Assembly: GCF_036195325.1 (NCBI RefSeq)
Contig: NZ_CP108101.1
Span: 4,712,001 to 4,776,000, forward strand
Direction of reading: 5' to 3'
Source: Streptomyces sp. NBC_00234
GTDB taxonomy: Bacteria > Actinomycetota > Actinomycetes > Streptomycetales > Streptomycetaceae
DNA length: 64,000 nucleotides
A program made the position numbers and the translations under genes. The notes below the pieces were generated by a model, which was given only the letters and a program-made list of their open reading frames with translations, was not told the DNA's origin and ran no database searches. Positions 8,600 to 16,093 of this stretch are shown piece after piece; within the stretch, counting starts at the first letter, position 1, and each line of letters begins with the position of its first letter.

Positions 8600-9799
8600 G
8601 TGACCGAGAAGGCCGACCTTCAGACCGTCCTCGACCGCGCCGCCGAGGGTGGGCGGATCTCCCCGGAGGAGGCGCTCGACCTCTACCGGTCGGCACCGCT
8701 GCACGCGCTGGGAGCGGCGGCCGACGCCGTACGCCGGCGCCGTTACGCGGGTACGGAGCACATCGCCACGTACATCATCGAGCGCAACATCAACTACACC
8801 AACGTGTGTGTCACCGCGTGCAAGTTCTGCGCCTTCTACGCGGCGCCCAAGGACACGGACAAGGGCTGGACCCGCGACCTCGACGACATCCTGCGCCGCT
8901 GCGCGGAGACCGTCGAACTGGGCGGCACCCAGATCATGTTCCAGGGCGGCCACCACCCGGACTACGGCGTCGAGTACTACGAGACGCACTTCTCCGCCAT
9001 CAAGAAGGCGTACCCCCAGCTGGTCATCCACTCCCTCGGCGCCTCCGAGATCGAGCACATGGCCCGGATCTCCAAGGTGTCCGCCGAGGAGGCCATCCGG
9101 CGCATCCACGCCGCCGGTCTCGACTCCTTCGCGGGCGCGGGCGCCGAACTGCTGCCCGCCCGGCCGCGCACCGCGATCGCCCCGCTCAAGGAGTCCGGCG
9201 AGCGCTGGCTGGAGATCATGGAGATCGCCCACGGCCTCGGTGTCGAGTCCACCTCCACCATGCTGATGGGCACCGGCGAGACCAACGCCGAGCGCATCGA
9301 GCACCTGAGCATGATCCGGGACGTGCAGGACCGCACGGGCGGCTTCCGCGCGTTCATCCCGTACACGTACCAGCCGGAGAACAACAAGCTGAAGGGACAG
9401 ACGCAGGCCACGCTCTTCGAGTACCTGCGGATGATCGCCATCGCGCGGCTCTTCCTCGACAACGTCGCCCACATCCAGGGCTCCTGGCTGACCACCGGCA
9501 AGGAGGTCGGCCAGCTCTCCCTGCACTACGGGGCGGACGACCTCGGCTCGATCATGCTGGAGGAGAACGTCGTCTCCTCCGCCGGTGCGAAGCACCGCTC
9601 CAACCGCCTGGAGATCATCGACCTGATCCGCAAGGCGGACCGGGTCCCCGCCCAGCGCGCCACGACGTACGAGCACCTCGTCGTGCACGACGACCCGGCG
9701 AACGACCCGGTCGACGAGCGCGTCGTCTCGCACATCTCGTCCACCGCCATCGAGGGCGGCACGGCCCACCCGGAGCTGAAGCTCCTCAGCGCCAACTAA
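8600..9799 (+). CDS. mqnC: Cyclic dehypoxanthine futalosine synthase MqnC (radical SAM)
   Basis: The product (399 aa) is a radical SAM enzyme that cyclises dehypoxanthine futalosine in menaquinone synthesis. The [4Fe-4S] SAM-binding motif is CVTACKFC (CX3CX2C) at about residues 71-78. The QIMFQGGHHPDYG segment resembles MqnC rather than MqnE, which shares the fold, and the length fits. The GTG at 8600 is preceded by AAGGTGA and gives the expected N-terminus. With mqnA it shows that menaquinone is made by the futalosine route; mqnB, mqnD and mqnE are not in the window. Confidence 0.94.
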   Translation: MTEKADLQTVLDRAAEGGRISPEEALDLYRSAPLHALGAAADAVRRRRYAGTEHIATYIIERNINYTNVCVTACKFCAFYAAPKDTDKGWTRDLDDILRRCAETVELGGTQIMFQGGHHPDYGVEYYETHFSAIKKAYPQLVIHSLGASEIEHMARISKVSAEEAIRRIHAAGLDSFAGAGAELLPARPRTAIAPLKESGERWLEIMEIAHGLGVESTSTMLMGTGETNAERIEHLSMIRDVQDRTGGFRAFIPYTYQPENNKLKGQTQATLFEYLRMIAIARLFLDNVAHIQGSWLTTGKEVGQLSLHYGADDLGSIMLEENVVSSAGAKHRSNRLEIIDLIRKADRVPAQRATTYEHLVVHDDPANDPVDERVVSHISSTAIEGGTAHPELKLLSAN

Positions 9800-9813
9800 G
9801 GGCCTTTGCCGTC

Positions 9814-10446
9814 TTGCTGACGATCCACGCCGCCGACGCGGTGCTCGGCGCCCCGCAGGGGGCGGACTCCGTGGCCGTGGACGGCGGTGTGGTCGTCGCC
9901 GTCGGACCGTACGCGGAGCTGACCGCCGCCCGTCCGTCGGCGCGGGTGCGGCGCTGGTCCGGGCTGCTCACCCCCGGCCTGGTGAACGTGGGGGCGGCGG
10001 CCCTGCTGGAGACCGTCTACCACCCCGACCCCCGCGAGGCGGACGTGCTCGGCACCGAACCGCTGACCGGGGACGCGGTCGCCGCGCTCGGCATGGACGA
10101 CGCCCGGTGGGGCGCCAGCGCCCGGCGCGGGCTGCAGAGGATGCTGCGCCACGGCACGACCGCCGTCGCCGGAACCTTCACCCGCCCCGCCGTGCGCACC
10201 GTCGTCGTCCGCTCGGGACTGCGCCTCCACCCTCCGCGCCCGGGGGACGGAACCGGCCGGCTCTCGCTGGACCCCCTGGCGGGGGTACGGGAGGCGGCGG
10301 ACGCGTTCGCGGGGACGCCGGAGGTCGGCGCCCCCGCCGACCTGGCGGTCTTCGCGGTCCGGGACGCGGAGCAGCTGACCGCGGAGGGCGCGGGCAGCTG
10401 CGTCGCCACGGTGCTCGGCGGGCGCCTGGTGTTCCGCGCCTCCTGA
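9814..10446 (+). CDS. Degenerate amidohydrolase-like protein (imidazolonepropionase-like composite domain)
   Basis: The product (about 210 aa) has the start and end of an amidohydrolase-superfamily enzyme but not its middle. Residues 1-60 resemble the N-terminal beta-sandwich leading to PGLVN (54-58). In active enzymes this is followed by a metal-binding HxH; here it is VGAA. Residues 108-121 match the LRHGTTAV segment, and residues 171-207 match the C-terminal ADLAVF...GGRLVF strands. Most of the TIM barrel and its metal ligands are absent, so hydrolase activity is unlikely. The start is uncertain: TTG 9814 has AAGGG upstream, and CTG 9817 is possible. It lies 14 bp after mqnC, suggesting cotranscription. 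Confidence 0.75.
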   Translation: MLTIHAADAVLGAPQGADSVAVDGGVVVAVGPYAELTAARPSARVRRWSGLLTPGLVNVGAAALLETVYHPDPREADVLGTEPLTGDAVAALGMDDARWGASARRGLQRMLRHGTTAVAGTFTRPAVRTVVVRSGLRLHPPRPGDGTGRLSLDPLAGVREAADAFAGTPEVGAPADLAVFAVRDAEQLTAEGAGSCVATVLGGRLVFRAS

Positions 10447-10577
10447 ACGTACGGGTTGGGGTGCGCGCCGTGCGGCTCAGCATGGTCCCGCCCCTGTACT
10501 GAGCGCTCCCGGACCCGAAAGGTTGAAGCCGCCCGGCCGCTGCGGATCAGGAGGGGGTGGGCTGCTTGAATGGGCGG

Positions 10578-11270
10578 GTGACCCGAGCATCCCTGGAAAA
10601 GCAGCCGCACGAAGTCGCCTCGATGTTCGACGACGTGGCGGCGAAGTACGACCTCACCAACGATGTGCTCTCGCTCGGCCAGGCCCGGCTGTGGCGCAAG
10701 GAGGTCGCGAAGGCCGTGCACGCGCGGCCGGCCGAGAAGATCCTCGACCTCGCCGCGGGCACGGCGACGTCCTCGCTGCCGTTCGCCGCGACCGGTGCCT
10801 ACGTCGTGCCGTGCGACTTCTCGATCGGCATGCTCCGGGAGGGCAAGAAGCGCAACTCCTGGCTGCCCTTCACCGCGGGCGACGCGACGAAACTGCCCTT
10901 CCGCGACGAGACCTTCGACGCCGTGACGATCTCCTTCGGGCTGCGCAACGTCCAGGAGACCGAGCAGGCGCTGCGCGAGCTGTACCGGGTGACCAAGCCC
11001 GGCGGGCGCGTGGTGATCTGCGAGTTCTCCCAGCCGACGTGGGCGCCGTTCCGCACGGTCTACACCGAGTACCTGATGCGCGCCCTGCCGCCGGTCGCCC
11101 GCGCGGTGTCCTCCAACCCCGACGCGTACGTCTACCTCGCCGAGTCCATCCGCGCCTGGCCCGACCAGGCGGGCCTGGCCGGGCTGCTCCAGAAGGCCGG
11201 CTGGTCCGACGTCGCCTGGCGCAACCTCACCGGTGGAGTGGTGGCGCTGCACCGGGGCGTACGCCGCTGA
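10578..11270 (+). CDS. menG: Demethylmenaquinone methyltransferase MenG/UbiE
   Basis: The product (230 aa) transfers a methyl group from SAM to demethylmenaquinone, the last ring step. The UbiE family is clear from FDDVAAKYDLTNDVLSLG, the SAM motif LDLAAGTATSSL, SFGLRNV, and the C-terminal NLTGGVVALHRG. The GTG at 10578 gives the conserved N-terminus MTRASLEKQPHE and the usual length. Two earlier in-frame starts exist: TTG 10566 has the best-spaced ribosome site (GGAGGGGG), and GTG 10557 is the ORF limit. A 4-12 residue extension therefore cannot be excluded. Confidence 0.95.
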   Translation: MTRASLEKQPHEVASMFDDVAAKYDLTNDVLSLGQARLWRKEVAKAVHARPAEKILDLAAGTATSSLPFAATGAYVVPCDFSIGMLREGKKRNSWLPFTAGDATKLPFRDETFDAVTISFGLRNVQETEQALRELYRVTKPGGRVVICEFSQPTWAPFRTVYTEYLMRALPPVARAVSSNPDAYVYLAESIRAWPDQAGLAGLLQKAGWSDVAWRNLTGGVVALHRGVRR

Positions 11271-11282
11271 CCTCCGGTCCCC

Positions 11283-11801
11283 TCACAGCTCCAGCCGGAA
11301 GCAGTACGCCTGCTGCCCCGGCACCGGAGTAGTGAAGGTCTCGGCCTGCCGCATGCCGAGACGCCGGGCGACCGCGAGCGAGCGCGCGTTGCGCGCGTCC
11401 ACCATCGCGACCACCTCCGTCACCCCCGCCGCACGGACCCGCTCCAGCGTGGCGCGGGCGGCGGCGGTCGCGTACCCCCGGCCCCAGGCCGCCCGCCCCA
11501 GCCGCCAGCCGATCTCGATCTCACCGACCGGGCCGTAGCCGGTGTGCGGCCACGGCTGGGCGCCGGTGAAGCCGAGCACCGTGTCCGTGTCGTCCAGGAC
11601 GGTCCACAGACAGAGGCCGAGCTCCGCGTCGTGCCGGCGCTGCCGGGCGGTCAGCTCCTCGTACACCGAGAACTCCGCCGGCCTGCCGCCCAGGAACTCC
11701 ATCACCTCGGGGTCGGCGAACACCCGGTGCCAGGCGAGGGCGTCCTCGTCGGTCGGTACACGCAGACGTACGGCGGGGGTCGGACCAGGCGCGATCGGCA
11801 T
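11283..11801 (-). CDS. GNAT family N-acetyltransferase (RimJ/RimL-like)
   Basis: The product (about 172 aa) is an acetyl-CoA-dependent transferase of the Acetyltransf_3 type. The signature is WRLGRAAWGRGYATAAARATLE, where R/QxxGxG/A binds acetyl-CoA pyrophosphate, followed by DARNARSLAVARRLGM. The substrate cannot be predicted. The ATG at 11801 is chosen because GAAGGG lies 7 nt upstream; an in-frame ATG at 11831 is the alternative. It converges with menG and diverges from the geranylgeranyl reductase gene. Confidence 0.88.
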   Translation of the reverse strand: MPIAPGPTPAVRLRVPTDEDALAWHRVFADPEVMEFLGGRPAEFSVYEELTARQRRHDAELGLCLWTVLDDTDTVLGFTGAQPWPHTGYGPVGEIEIGWRLGRAAWGRGYATAAARATLERVRAAGVTEVVAMVDARNARSLAVARRLGMRQAETFTTPVPGQQAYCFRLEL

Positions 11802-11898
11802 CGGGGAGCCCTTCGGGAAGTTGACCGGCATGCCCCCATAGACTGCATGGGACCTGTGCCGAGCGGCACGCGATTTCGAGTCTTCGGGAGATCCGACC

Positions 11899-13182
11899 GT
11901 GACCGAGCCCCTCTCCGAACACAGCGCGGATGTGATCGTCGTCGGGGCGGGCCCAGCCGGCTCCACGACCGCGTACTACCTCGCCAAGGCCGGGCTGGAC
12001 GTGCTCCTCCTGGAGAAGACCGCCTTCCCCCGCGAGAAGGTCTGCGGCGACGGCCTCACGCCCCGCGCCACCAAGCAGCTCGTCTCCATGGGCATCGACA
12101 TCTCCGAAGAGGCCGGCTGGCTCCGCAACAAGGGCCTGCGCATCATCGGCGGCGGCGTCCGCCTCCAGCTGGACTGGCCGGATCTCGCCTCGTACCCGGA
12201 CTACGGTCTGGTCCGCAAGCGCGACGACTTCGACGAACAACTGGCCCGGCAGGCGCAGAAGGCGGGCGCGCGGCTCTACGAGCGCTGCAACGTCGGCGCC
12301 CCGATCCTCGACGAGCGCACCGGCCGCATCACGGGCGTGAACGCGAAGCTCGGCGAGGAGAAGACCGAAGTCACCTTCCACGCCCCGCTCGTCGTCGCCG
12401 CCGACGGCAACTCCACCCGGCTCTCCCTCGCGATGGGTCTGCACCGGCGCGAGGACCGCCCGATGGGCGTCGCGGTGCGTACGTACTTCACCTCGCCCCG
12501 CCACGACGACGACTACCTGGAGTCCTGGCTGGAGCTGTGGGACCGCCGCGGCGCCGAGGACCGGCTGCTGCCGGGCTACGGCTGGATCTTCGGCATGGGC
12601 GACGGTACGTCCAACGTCGGCCTCGGCATCCTCAACTCCTCCTCCGCCTTCAAGGAGCTGGACTGGCGCGAGGTCCTCAAGGCGTGGTGCGCCTCGATGC
12701 CCGAGGACTGGGGCTACACCCCCGAGAACATGACGATGCCGATCCGCGGCGCGGCCCTCCCGATGGCCTTCAACCGCCAGCCGCACTACACCAAGGGCCT
12801 GCTCCTGGTCGGTGACGCGGGCGGCATGGTCAACCCGTTCAACGGCGAGGGCATCGCGTACGCCATGGAGTCGGGCCAGATCGCCGCGGACGTCATCGTC
12901 CAGGCCCACGCCCGCGCGACCCCCGCCCAGCGCGAACTGGCCCTGAACAACTACCCGAAGGTCCTCAAGGAGACCTACGGCGGGTACTACACGATGGGCC
13001 GCGCCTTCGTGAAGCTCATCGGCAACCCGAAGGTCATGAAGATCGCGACGCAACGCGGCCTGACCCACCCGGTCCTGATGAAGTTCACCCTGAAGATGCT
13101 CGCCAACCTGACCGACCCGACGGGCGGCGACGCGATGGACCGCATCATCAACGGACTGTCGAAGGTGTCGCCGAAGTCCTGA
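11899..13182 (+). CDS. Geranylgeranyl reductase family flavoprotein (candidate menaquinone side-chain reductase)
   Basis: The product (427 aa) is an FAD-dependent oxidoreductase of the geranylgeranyl reductase family. The N-terminal dinucleotide motif GAGPAGSTTAYYLAKAG is followed by EKVCGDGLTPRA, a family hallmark. A second FAD segment is LLVGDAGGMVNPFNGEGIAYAMESG. In mycobacteria a relative (MenJ) saturates an isoprene unit of menaquinone; Streptomyces menaquinones are also partly saturated. The position between menG and nuo supports that role, but reduction of another polyprenyl lipid is possible. The GTG at 11899 fits the family N-terminus. Confidence 0.9.
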   Translation: MTEPLSEHSADVIVVGAGPAGSTTAYYLAKAGLDVLLLEKTAFPREKVCGDGLTPRATKQLVSMGIDISEEAGWLRNKGLRIIGGGVRLQLDWPDLASYPDYGLVRKRDDFDEQLARQAQKAGARLYERCNVGAPILDERTGRITGVNAKLGEEKTEVTFHAPLVVAADGNSTRLSLAMGLHRREDRPMGVAVRTYFTSPRHDDDYLESWLELWDRRGAEDRLLPGYGWIFGMGDGTSNVGLGILNSSSAFKELDWREVLKAWCASMPEDWGYTPENMTMPIRGAALPMAFNRQPHYTKGLLLVGDAGGMVNPFNGEGIAYAMESGQIAADVIVQAHARATPAQRELALNNYPKVLKETYGGYYTMGRAFVKLIGNPKVMKIATQRGLTHPVLMKFTLKMLANLTDPTGGDAMDRIINGLSKVSPKS

Positions 13183-13198
13183 CCGGGCGGCCCTGCCG

Positions 13199-13723
13199 TC
13201 ACATGTCGTGCACCGCGGTCTTCGCGGTGGCGACGAAGGTCAGGACCGACTTCCAGAACGGGTCGTAGCCGGCGTCGAACTCACGGGCGGCGCCGGCATC
13301 GCCCGCGATCGACGCCTCCAGCGCCCTGAACGGCGGCTGGGTCGCGAGCCGCAGCTGCTCCGCCGCCTCGGCGACGTGGTCGGGGCCTTCGAGCGCCACC
13401 ACCCAGACGAAGTGGCGCAGCTTGCTGTACTCCTCGCGCAGCCGGCTCCGGACCTCCCGCAGTTCGGGGGTGCGGGCGTCGGGGGCTGCGGACTCGTGGA
13501 TGTCCGAGACCCGCCAGTACAGGTCGGCCATGCGGTGGGCCTGCTCGATGAGACTCACGTACGCGGCCCTGCGGGTCTCCCGGATGCGGACGCCGCGCTG
13601 CGTGTTCGCGGCGGCTTCGGCCTGCGTCCTGGCGGCCTGGGCCGTACCCCGGCTGGTCACCCAGCTCGCGAGGACTGCGGTGCCCGCGGTGAGCGAGGCG
13701 ATCCAGAGAGCGCTGTCGGCCAT
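13199..13723 (-). CDS. Hypothetical membrane-anchored protein
   Basis: The product (174 aa) has one N-terminal hydrophobic segment (about residues 5-22) followed by a long, mostly helical, charged region rich in Arg, Glu and Ala. This suggests a small membrane-tethered helical bundle or coiled coil. I do not recognise the family. It converges with the geranylgeranyl reductase gene with a 16-bp gap. Codon use looks normal for the region, so it is likely real. Confidence 0.75.
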   Translation of the reverse strand: MADSALWIASLTAGTAVLASWVTSRGTAQAARTQAEAAANTQRGVRIRETRRAAYVSLIEQAHRMADLYWRVSDIHESAAPDARTPELREVRSRLREEYSKLRHFVWVVALEGPDHVAEAAEQLRLATQPPFRALEASIAGDAGAAREFDAGYDPFWKSVLTFVATAKTAVHDM

Positions 13724-13828
13724 GCGCTCCAGTTTGCCTGCTCATGCCAACCGGCTGCCTCCCGCTTCGCCGACAGTGGCCTGATCTCTCCGTGGCCGAA
13801 AGCGGTGGAGGCCCGGACGCCGCCCTGG

Positions 13829-13834
13829 TAGCGT
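13829..13834 (+). promoter_or_regulatory. -10 element for the MFS pump leader transcript
   Basis: TAGCGT (TANNNT) ends 7 nt before the ATG of the leader peptide, which places the transcript start at or near that ATG. No good -35 is visible. Confidence 0.45.
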
Positions 13835-13841
13835 CCGGCCC

Positions 13842-13871
13842 ATGTCGACCCCCGAGTCGGACAGACGGTAG
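13842..13871 (+). CDS. Nine-residue leader peptide (MSTPESDRR) of the MFS pump
   Basis: A short ORF encodes MSTPESDRR and ends in TAG. It lacks a ribosome site but begins 7 nt after a -10 hexamer, suggesting leaderless translation. Its stop codon abuts an 8-bp hairpin. Nine-codon leader peptides on which ribosomes stall are known to induce chloramphenicol efflux genes of the cmlA type. Within it GACCCC (13847-13852) is complementary to GGGGTC (14150-14155) at the pump's ribosome site. The role is inferred. Confidence 0.5.
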   Translation: MSTPESDRR

Positions 13872-13890
13872 CCACCGGTCCGCCGGTGGC
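13871..13890 (+). promoter_or_regulatory. Hairpin at the leader-peptide stop codon
   Basis: A perfect 8-bp stem (GCCACCGG 13871-13878 with CCGGTGGC 13883-13890) and loop TCCG begin at the last base of the leader stop codon. A ribosome stalled on the leader would melt it. Confidence 0.5.
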
Positions 13891-14024
13891 CGGGACTCTG
13901 CCGCACCGAACCGAGCGACCCCCGCGGTCGCGGACCTCGGCGACGGCGTCCCCGCCCACGGCCGGGCCCTCGCGGTGTGGGCCGTGCGTTTCCCTCTCCT
14001 CGCCACGTCGTCCGTGGCCGAGTC

Positions 14025-14054
14025 ACGCCCGGCCGCCCTGGGGCGGCCGGGCGT
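14025..14054 (+). promoter_or_regulatory. Strong attenuator-like hairpin in the MFS pump leader
   Basis: A perfect 13-bp stem (ACGCCCGGCCGCC with GGCGGCCGGGCGT) with tetraloop CTGG lies about 110 nt before the pump start. It could terminate the leader transcript or take part in alternative pairing. The T tail is only two bases. Confidence 0.55.
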
Positions 14055-14161
14055 TCCACCGCGTTGCCGCCGGACTCCGACCGCTGTCGGCTCCGCGGGC
14101 GCGGCCCACCCCCTCGCACACCGGTCGTTCCACCGACGGTTCCGTCCAAGGGGTCCTCTTC

Positions 14162-15406
14162 ATGCCATTCGTCGTCTACGTGCTCGGGCTGGCGGTCTTC
14201 GCCCAGGGCACTTCGGAGTTCATGCTGTCCGGTCTGGTCTCCGGCATCGCCACCGATCTGGGGGTGTCCCTCCCCGCCGCCGGGCTGCTCACCTCGGCGT
14301 TCGCCATCGGGATGGTGATCGGAGCGCCGCTCACCGCGCTGCTCAGCCGCACCTGGCCCCGGCGCCGCGCGCTGCTGCTCTTCCTCTCCGTCTTCGTCGC
14401 CGTCCATGTGGTCGGGGCGCTCACCCCGGGGTACGGGGTGCTGCTCGCGACCCGGGTCGTCGGGGCCCTGGCGAACGCCGGGTTCTGGGCCGTCGCCCTG
14501 ATGACCGCCCTGGCCGCTGTGGAGCCGCACGCCAGGGCGCGGGCCACCGCCGTCGTGGTCGGCGGGGTCACCGTCGCCTGCGTCGTCGGAGTCCCGGCCG
14601 GGGCGGCGCTCGGCGAACTCTGGGGCTGGCGGTCGGCCTTCTGGGCGGTGGCCCTCGTCTCCGTACCGGCCCTCGTCGCCCTTGCCGTGGCGGTACCGGC
14701 CGGCCGGCCCGATCTCGGGACCACCGGCGCCCGCGGTGAACTGGGGTCCCTGCGCAGCCCGCGGCTCCTGTTGACCCTGGCCGTCATGGCGCTCGTCCAG
14801 GGCGCGACGTTCTGCACCTTCTCCTACCTGGAACCGCTGGTCACCCGCGTCACCGGCGTCGGCCCGGGGTGGGTGCCCGCCGTCCTCGCGCTCTTCGGCG
14901 TGGGCTCCTTCCTCGGCGTCACCGTCGCGGGCCGGGTCGCGGACACCCGGCCGGGCGCGCTCGTCGCCGCCGGCACGATCGCGCTGGCCCTCGGCTGGGC
15001 GGCGCTCGCGCTCACGGCGGGCCATCCGGTGGCGGCCCTCGTCCTGGTGCTCCTCCAGGGCGCACTGGCCTTCGCCACGGGGACGGCGCTGATCACCCGG
15101 GCCATCCGGCTGGCCCCCGGCGCCCCGACCCTGGCCGGCTCCTTCGCCACCGCCGCCTTCAACGTCGGCGCCGCGCTGGGCCCGTGGCTCGGCGGCCTGG
15201 CCCTCGGCGCGGGCTTCGGCTTCCGCGCACCGGTCTGGGTCAGCGTGCTCCTGACGGCGGCGGCGCTCACCCTGTCGGCGCTGCTGGCCCTCGTACGGAC
15301 CGGTGACGGGAAGGCGCGGGAGGGGGCGGTGGTCCGGGAGGTACGCGACCGGCCGGTCCCCGACCGTCGCCGAACCGGACGGCGCGCATCTCGTTTCCCC
15401 CGATGA
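14162..15406 (+). CDS. cmlR: MFS efflux pump of the chloramphenicol-resistance (Cmx/CmlR) family
   Basis: The product (414 aa) is a 12-helix major facilitator drug/proton antiporter. The N-terminus MPFVVYVLGLAVFAQGTSEF is nearly identical to actinobacterial chloramphenicol exporters. The motif-A region (AIGMVIGAPLTALLSRTWPRRRALL) and motif C (VGGVTVACVVGVPAGAALGE) are present. The ATG at 14162 follows AAGGGG by 8 nt; the longer open frame upstream is the untranslated leader. Chloramphenicol specificity is inferred from family likeness. Confidence 0.85.
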   Translation: MPFVVYVLGLAVFAQGTSEFMLSGLVSGIATDLGVSLPAAGLLTSAFAIGMVIGAPLTALLSRTWPRRRALLLFLSVFVAVHVVGALTPGYGVLLATRVVGALANAGFWAVALMTALAAVEPHARARATAVVVGGVTVACVVGVPAGAALGELWGWRSAFWAVALVSVPALVALAVAVPAGRPDLGTTGARGELGSLRSPRLLLTLAVMALVQGATFCTFSYLEPLVTRVTGVGPGWVPAVLALFGVGSFLGVTVAGRVADTRPGALVAAGTIALALGWAALALTAGHPVAALVLVLLQGALAFATGTALITRAIRLAPGAPTLAGSFATAAFNVGAALGPWLGGLALGAGFGFRAPVWVSVLLTAAALTLSALLALVRTGDGKAREGAVVREVRDRPVPDRRRTGRRASRFPR

Positions 15407-15542
15407 GCTCGGCCTTTGCACCCAGGCGCAACAGCATGGCCCGGCCCGGCGCCGCTCGGCGATGGTGGACGCACAGCACACGGACACCCGGGCCGCAGGG
15501 CCCGAACGGCCGTTCGTGAACATCTCGTCCAGGGGGAATCAC

Positions 15543-16004
15543 ATGAAGCGCAAGCTCGCGGCGTGGGGAAGCGCCGCCGTCCTGTTCGCCGGGCTCGGAG
15601 CCGCGGCCCCGGCCGCGGTCGCGGCACCCGTCTCCGGATCGGCCACCGCGCAGGAGTCCCGGCTCGCCGCGCTGGCCTACTGCACGACGTGGGTGAAGAT
15701 CACGAAGACCTCCACCACCTATATCCGGCTGCCGGGAGCCGGGTCCAGCATCTCCTGCACGATGGGCGAGGGAGCCACCGGCCTTCACGTCGCGGCGCTG
15801 CAGAACGCCCTGAAGATCTGCTACGGGCGGAGCATCACGGTGGACGGTGAGTTCGGCCCGGCCACGAAGTCGGCCCTCAAGTACGCACAGGGCCAGGCCG
15901 GCGCGGGGGTCGACGGGATCTACGGCTCGGAGAGCCGTGACAAGCTCGAGTGGCCGCGCTTCGACAACAGTGGTGTCCACACCGGCTACTGCGCCACGCG
16001 CTGA
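15543..16004 (+). CDS. Secreted peptidoglycan-binding domain protein
   Basis: The product (153 aa) has a signal peptide (about residues 1-28, ending AVAA-P) and a C-terminal PG_binding_1 domain (about 75-145). The latter has the hallmark ALQNALKICYG, VDGEFGPATKSALKYAQ and VDGIYGSES repeats. It has no catalytic domain, so it probably binds the wall only. Four cysteines in the mature part could form disulphides. The ATG at 15543 follows CCAGGGGGAA and starts a normal signal peptide; upstream in-frame starts would bury it. Confidence 0.88.
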   Translation: MKRKLAAWGSAAVLFAGLGAAAPAAVAAPVSGSATAQESRLAALAYCTTWVKITKTSTTYIRLPGAGSSISCTMGEGATGLHVAALQNALKICYGRSITVDGEFGPATKSALKYAQGQAGAGVDGIYGSESRDKLEWPRFDNSGVHTGYCATR

Positions 16005-16024
16005 CCGGACCCGTGCACGACGAA

Positions 16025-16058
16025 GGGCCGCCACTCCCGAGCGGGGGAGTGGCGGCCC
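16025..16058. terminator. Bidirectional terminator between convergent cell-wall genes
   Basis: A perfect 14-bp stem (16025-16038 with 16045-16058, GGGCCGCCACTCCC and its complement) with a 6-nt loop separates the peptidoglycan-binding gene from the NlpC/P60 gene. Confidence 0.88.
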
Positions 16059-16093
16059 TGAGCCGTGTTCAGGCGTGCGGGTGCGCTTGTGAA

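Larger units (their letters stand above)
13724..14161. other. Structured leader region of the MFS pump
   Basis: This 438-bp gap carries a -10 element (13829-13834), a 9-codon leader ORF (13842-13871), a hairpin starting at its stop codon (13871-13890), a strong hairpin (14025-14054) and the ribosome site AAGGGG (14148-14153). No other gene is supported. Confidence 0.7.

Noticed and set aside
6755..9769. 1004-codon open frame on the minus strand
   Set aside because: It runs antisense to the kinase and mqnC genes, and its product is a low-complexity Gly/Arg/Val-rich sequence. Long antisense frames arise from third-position GC bias.
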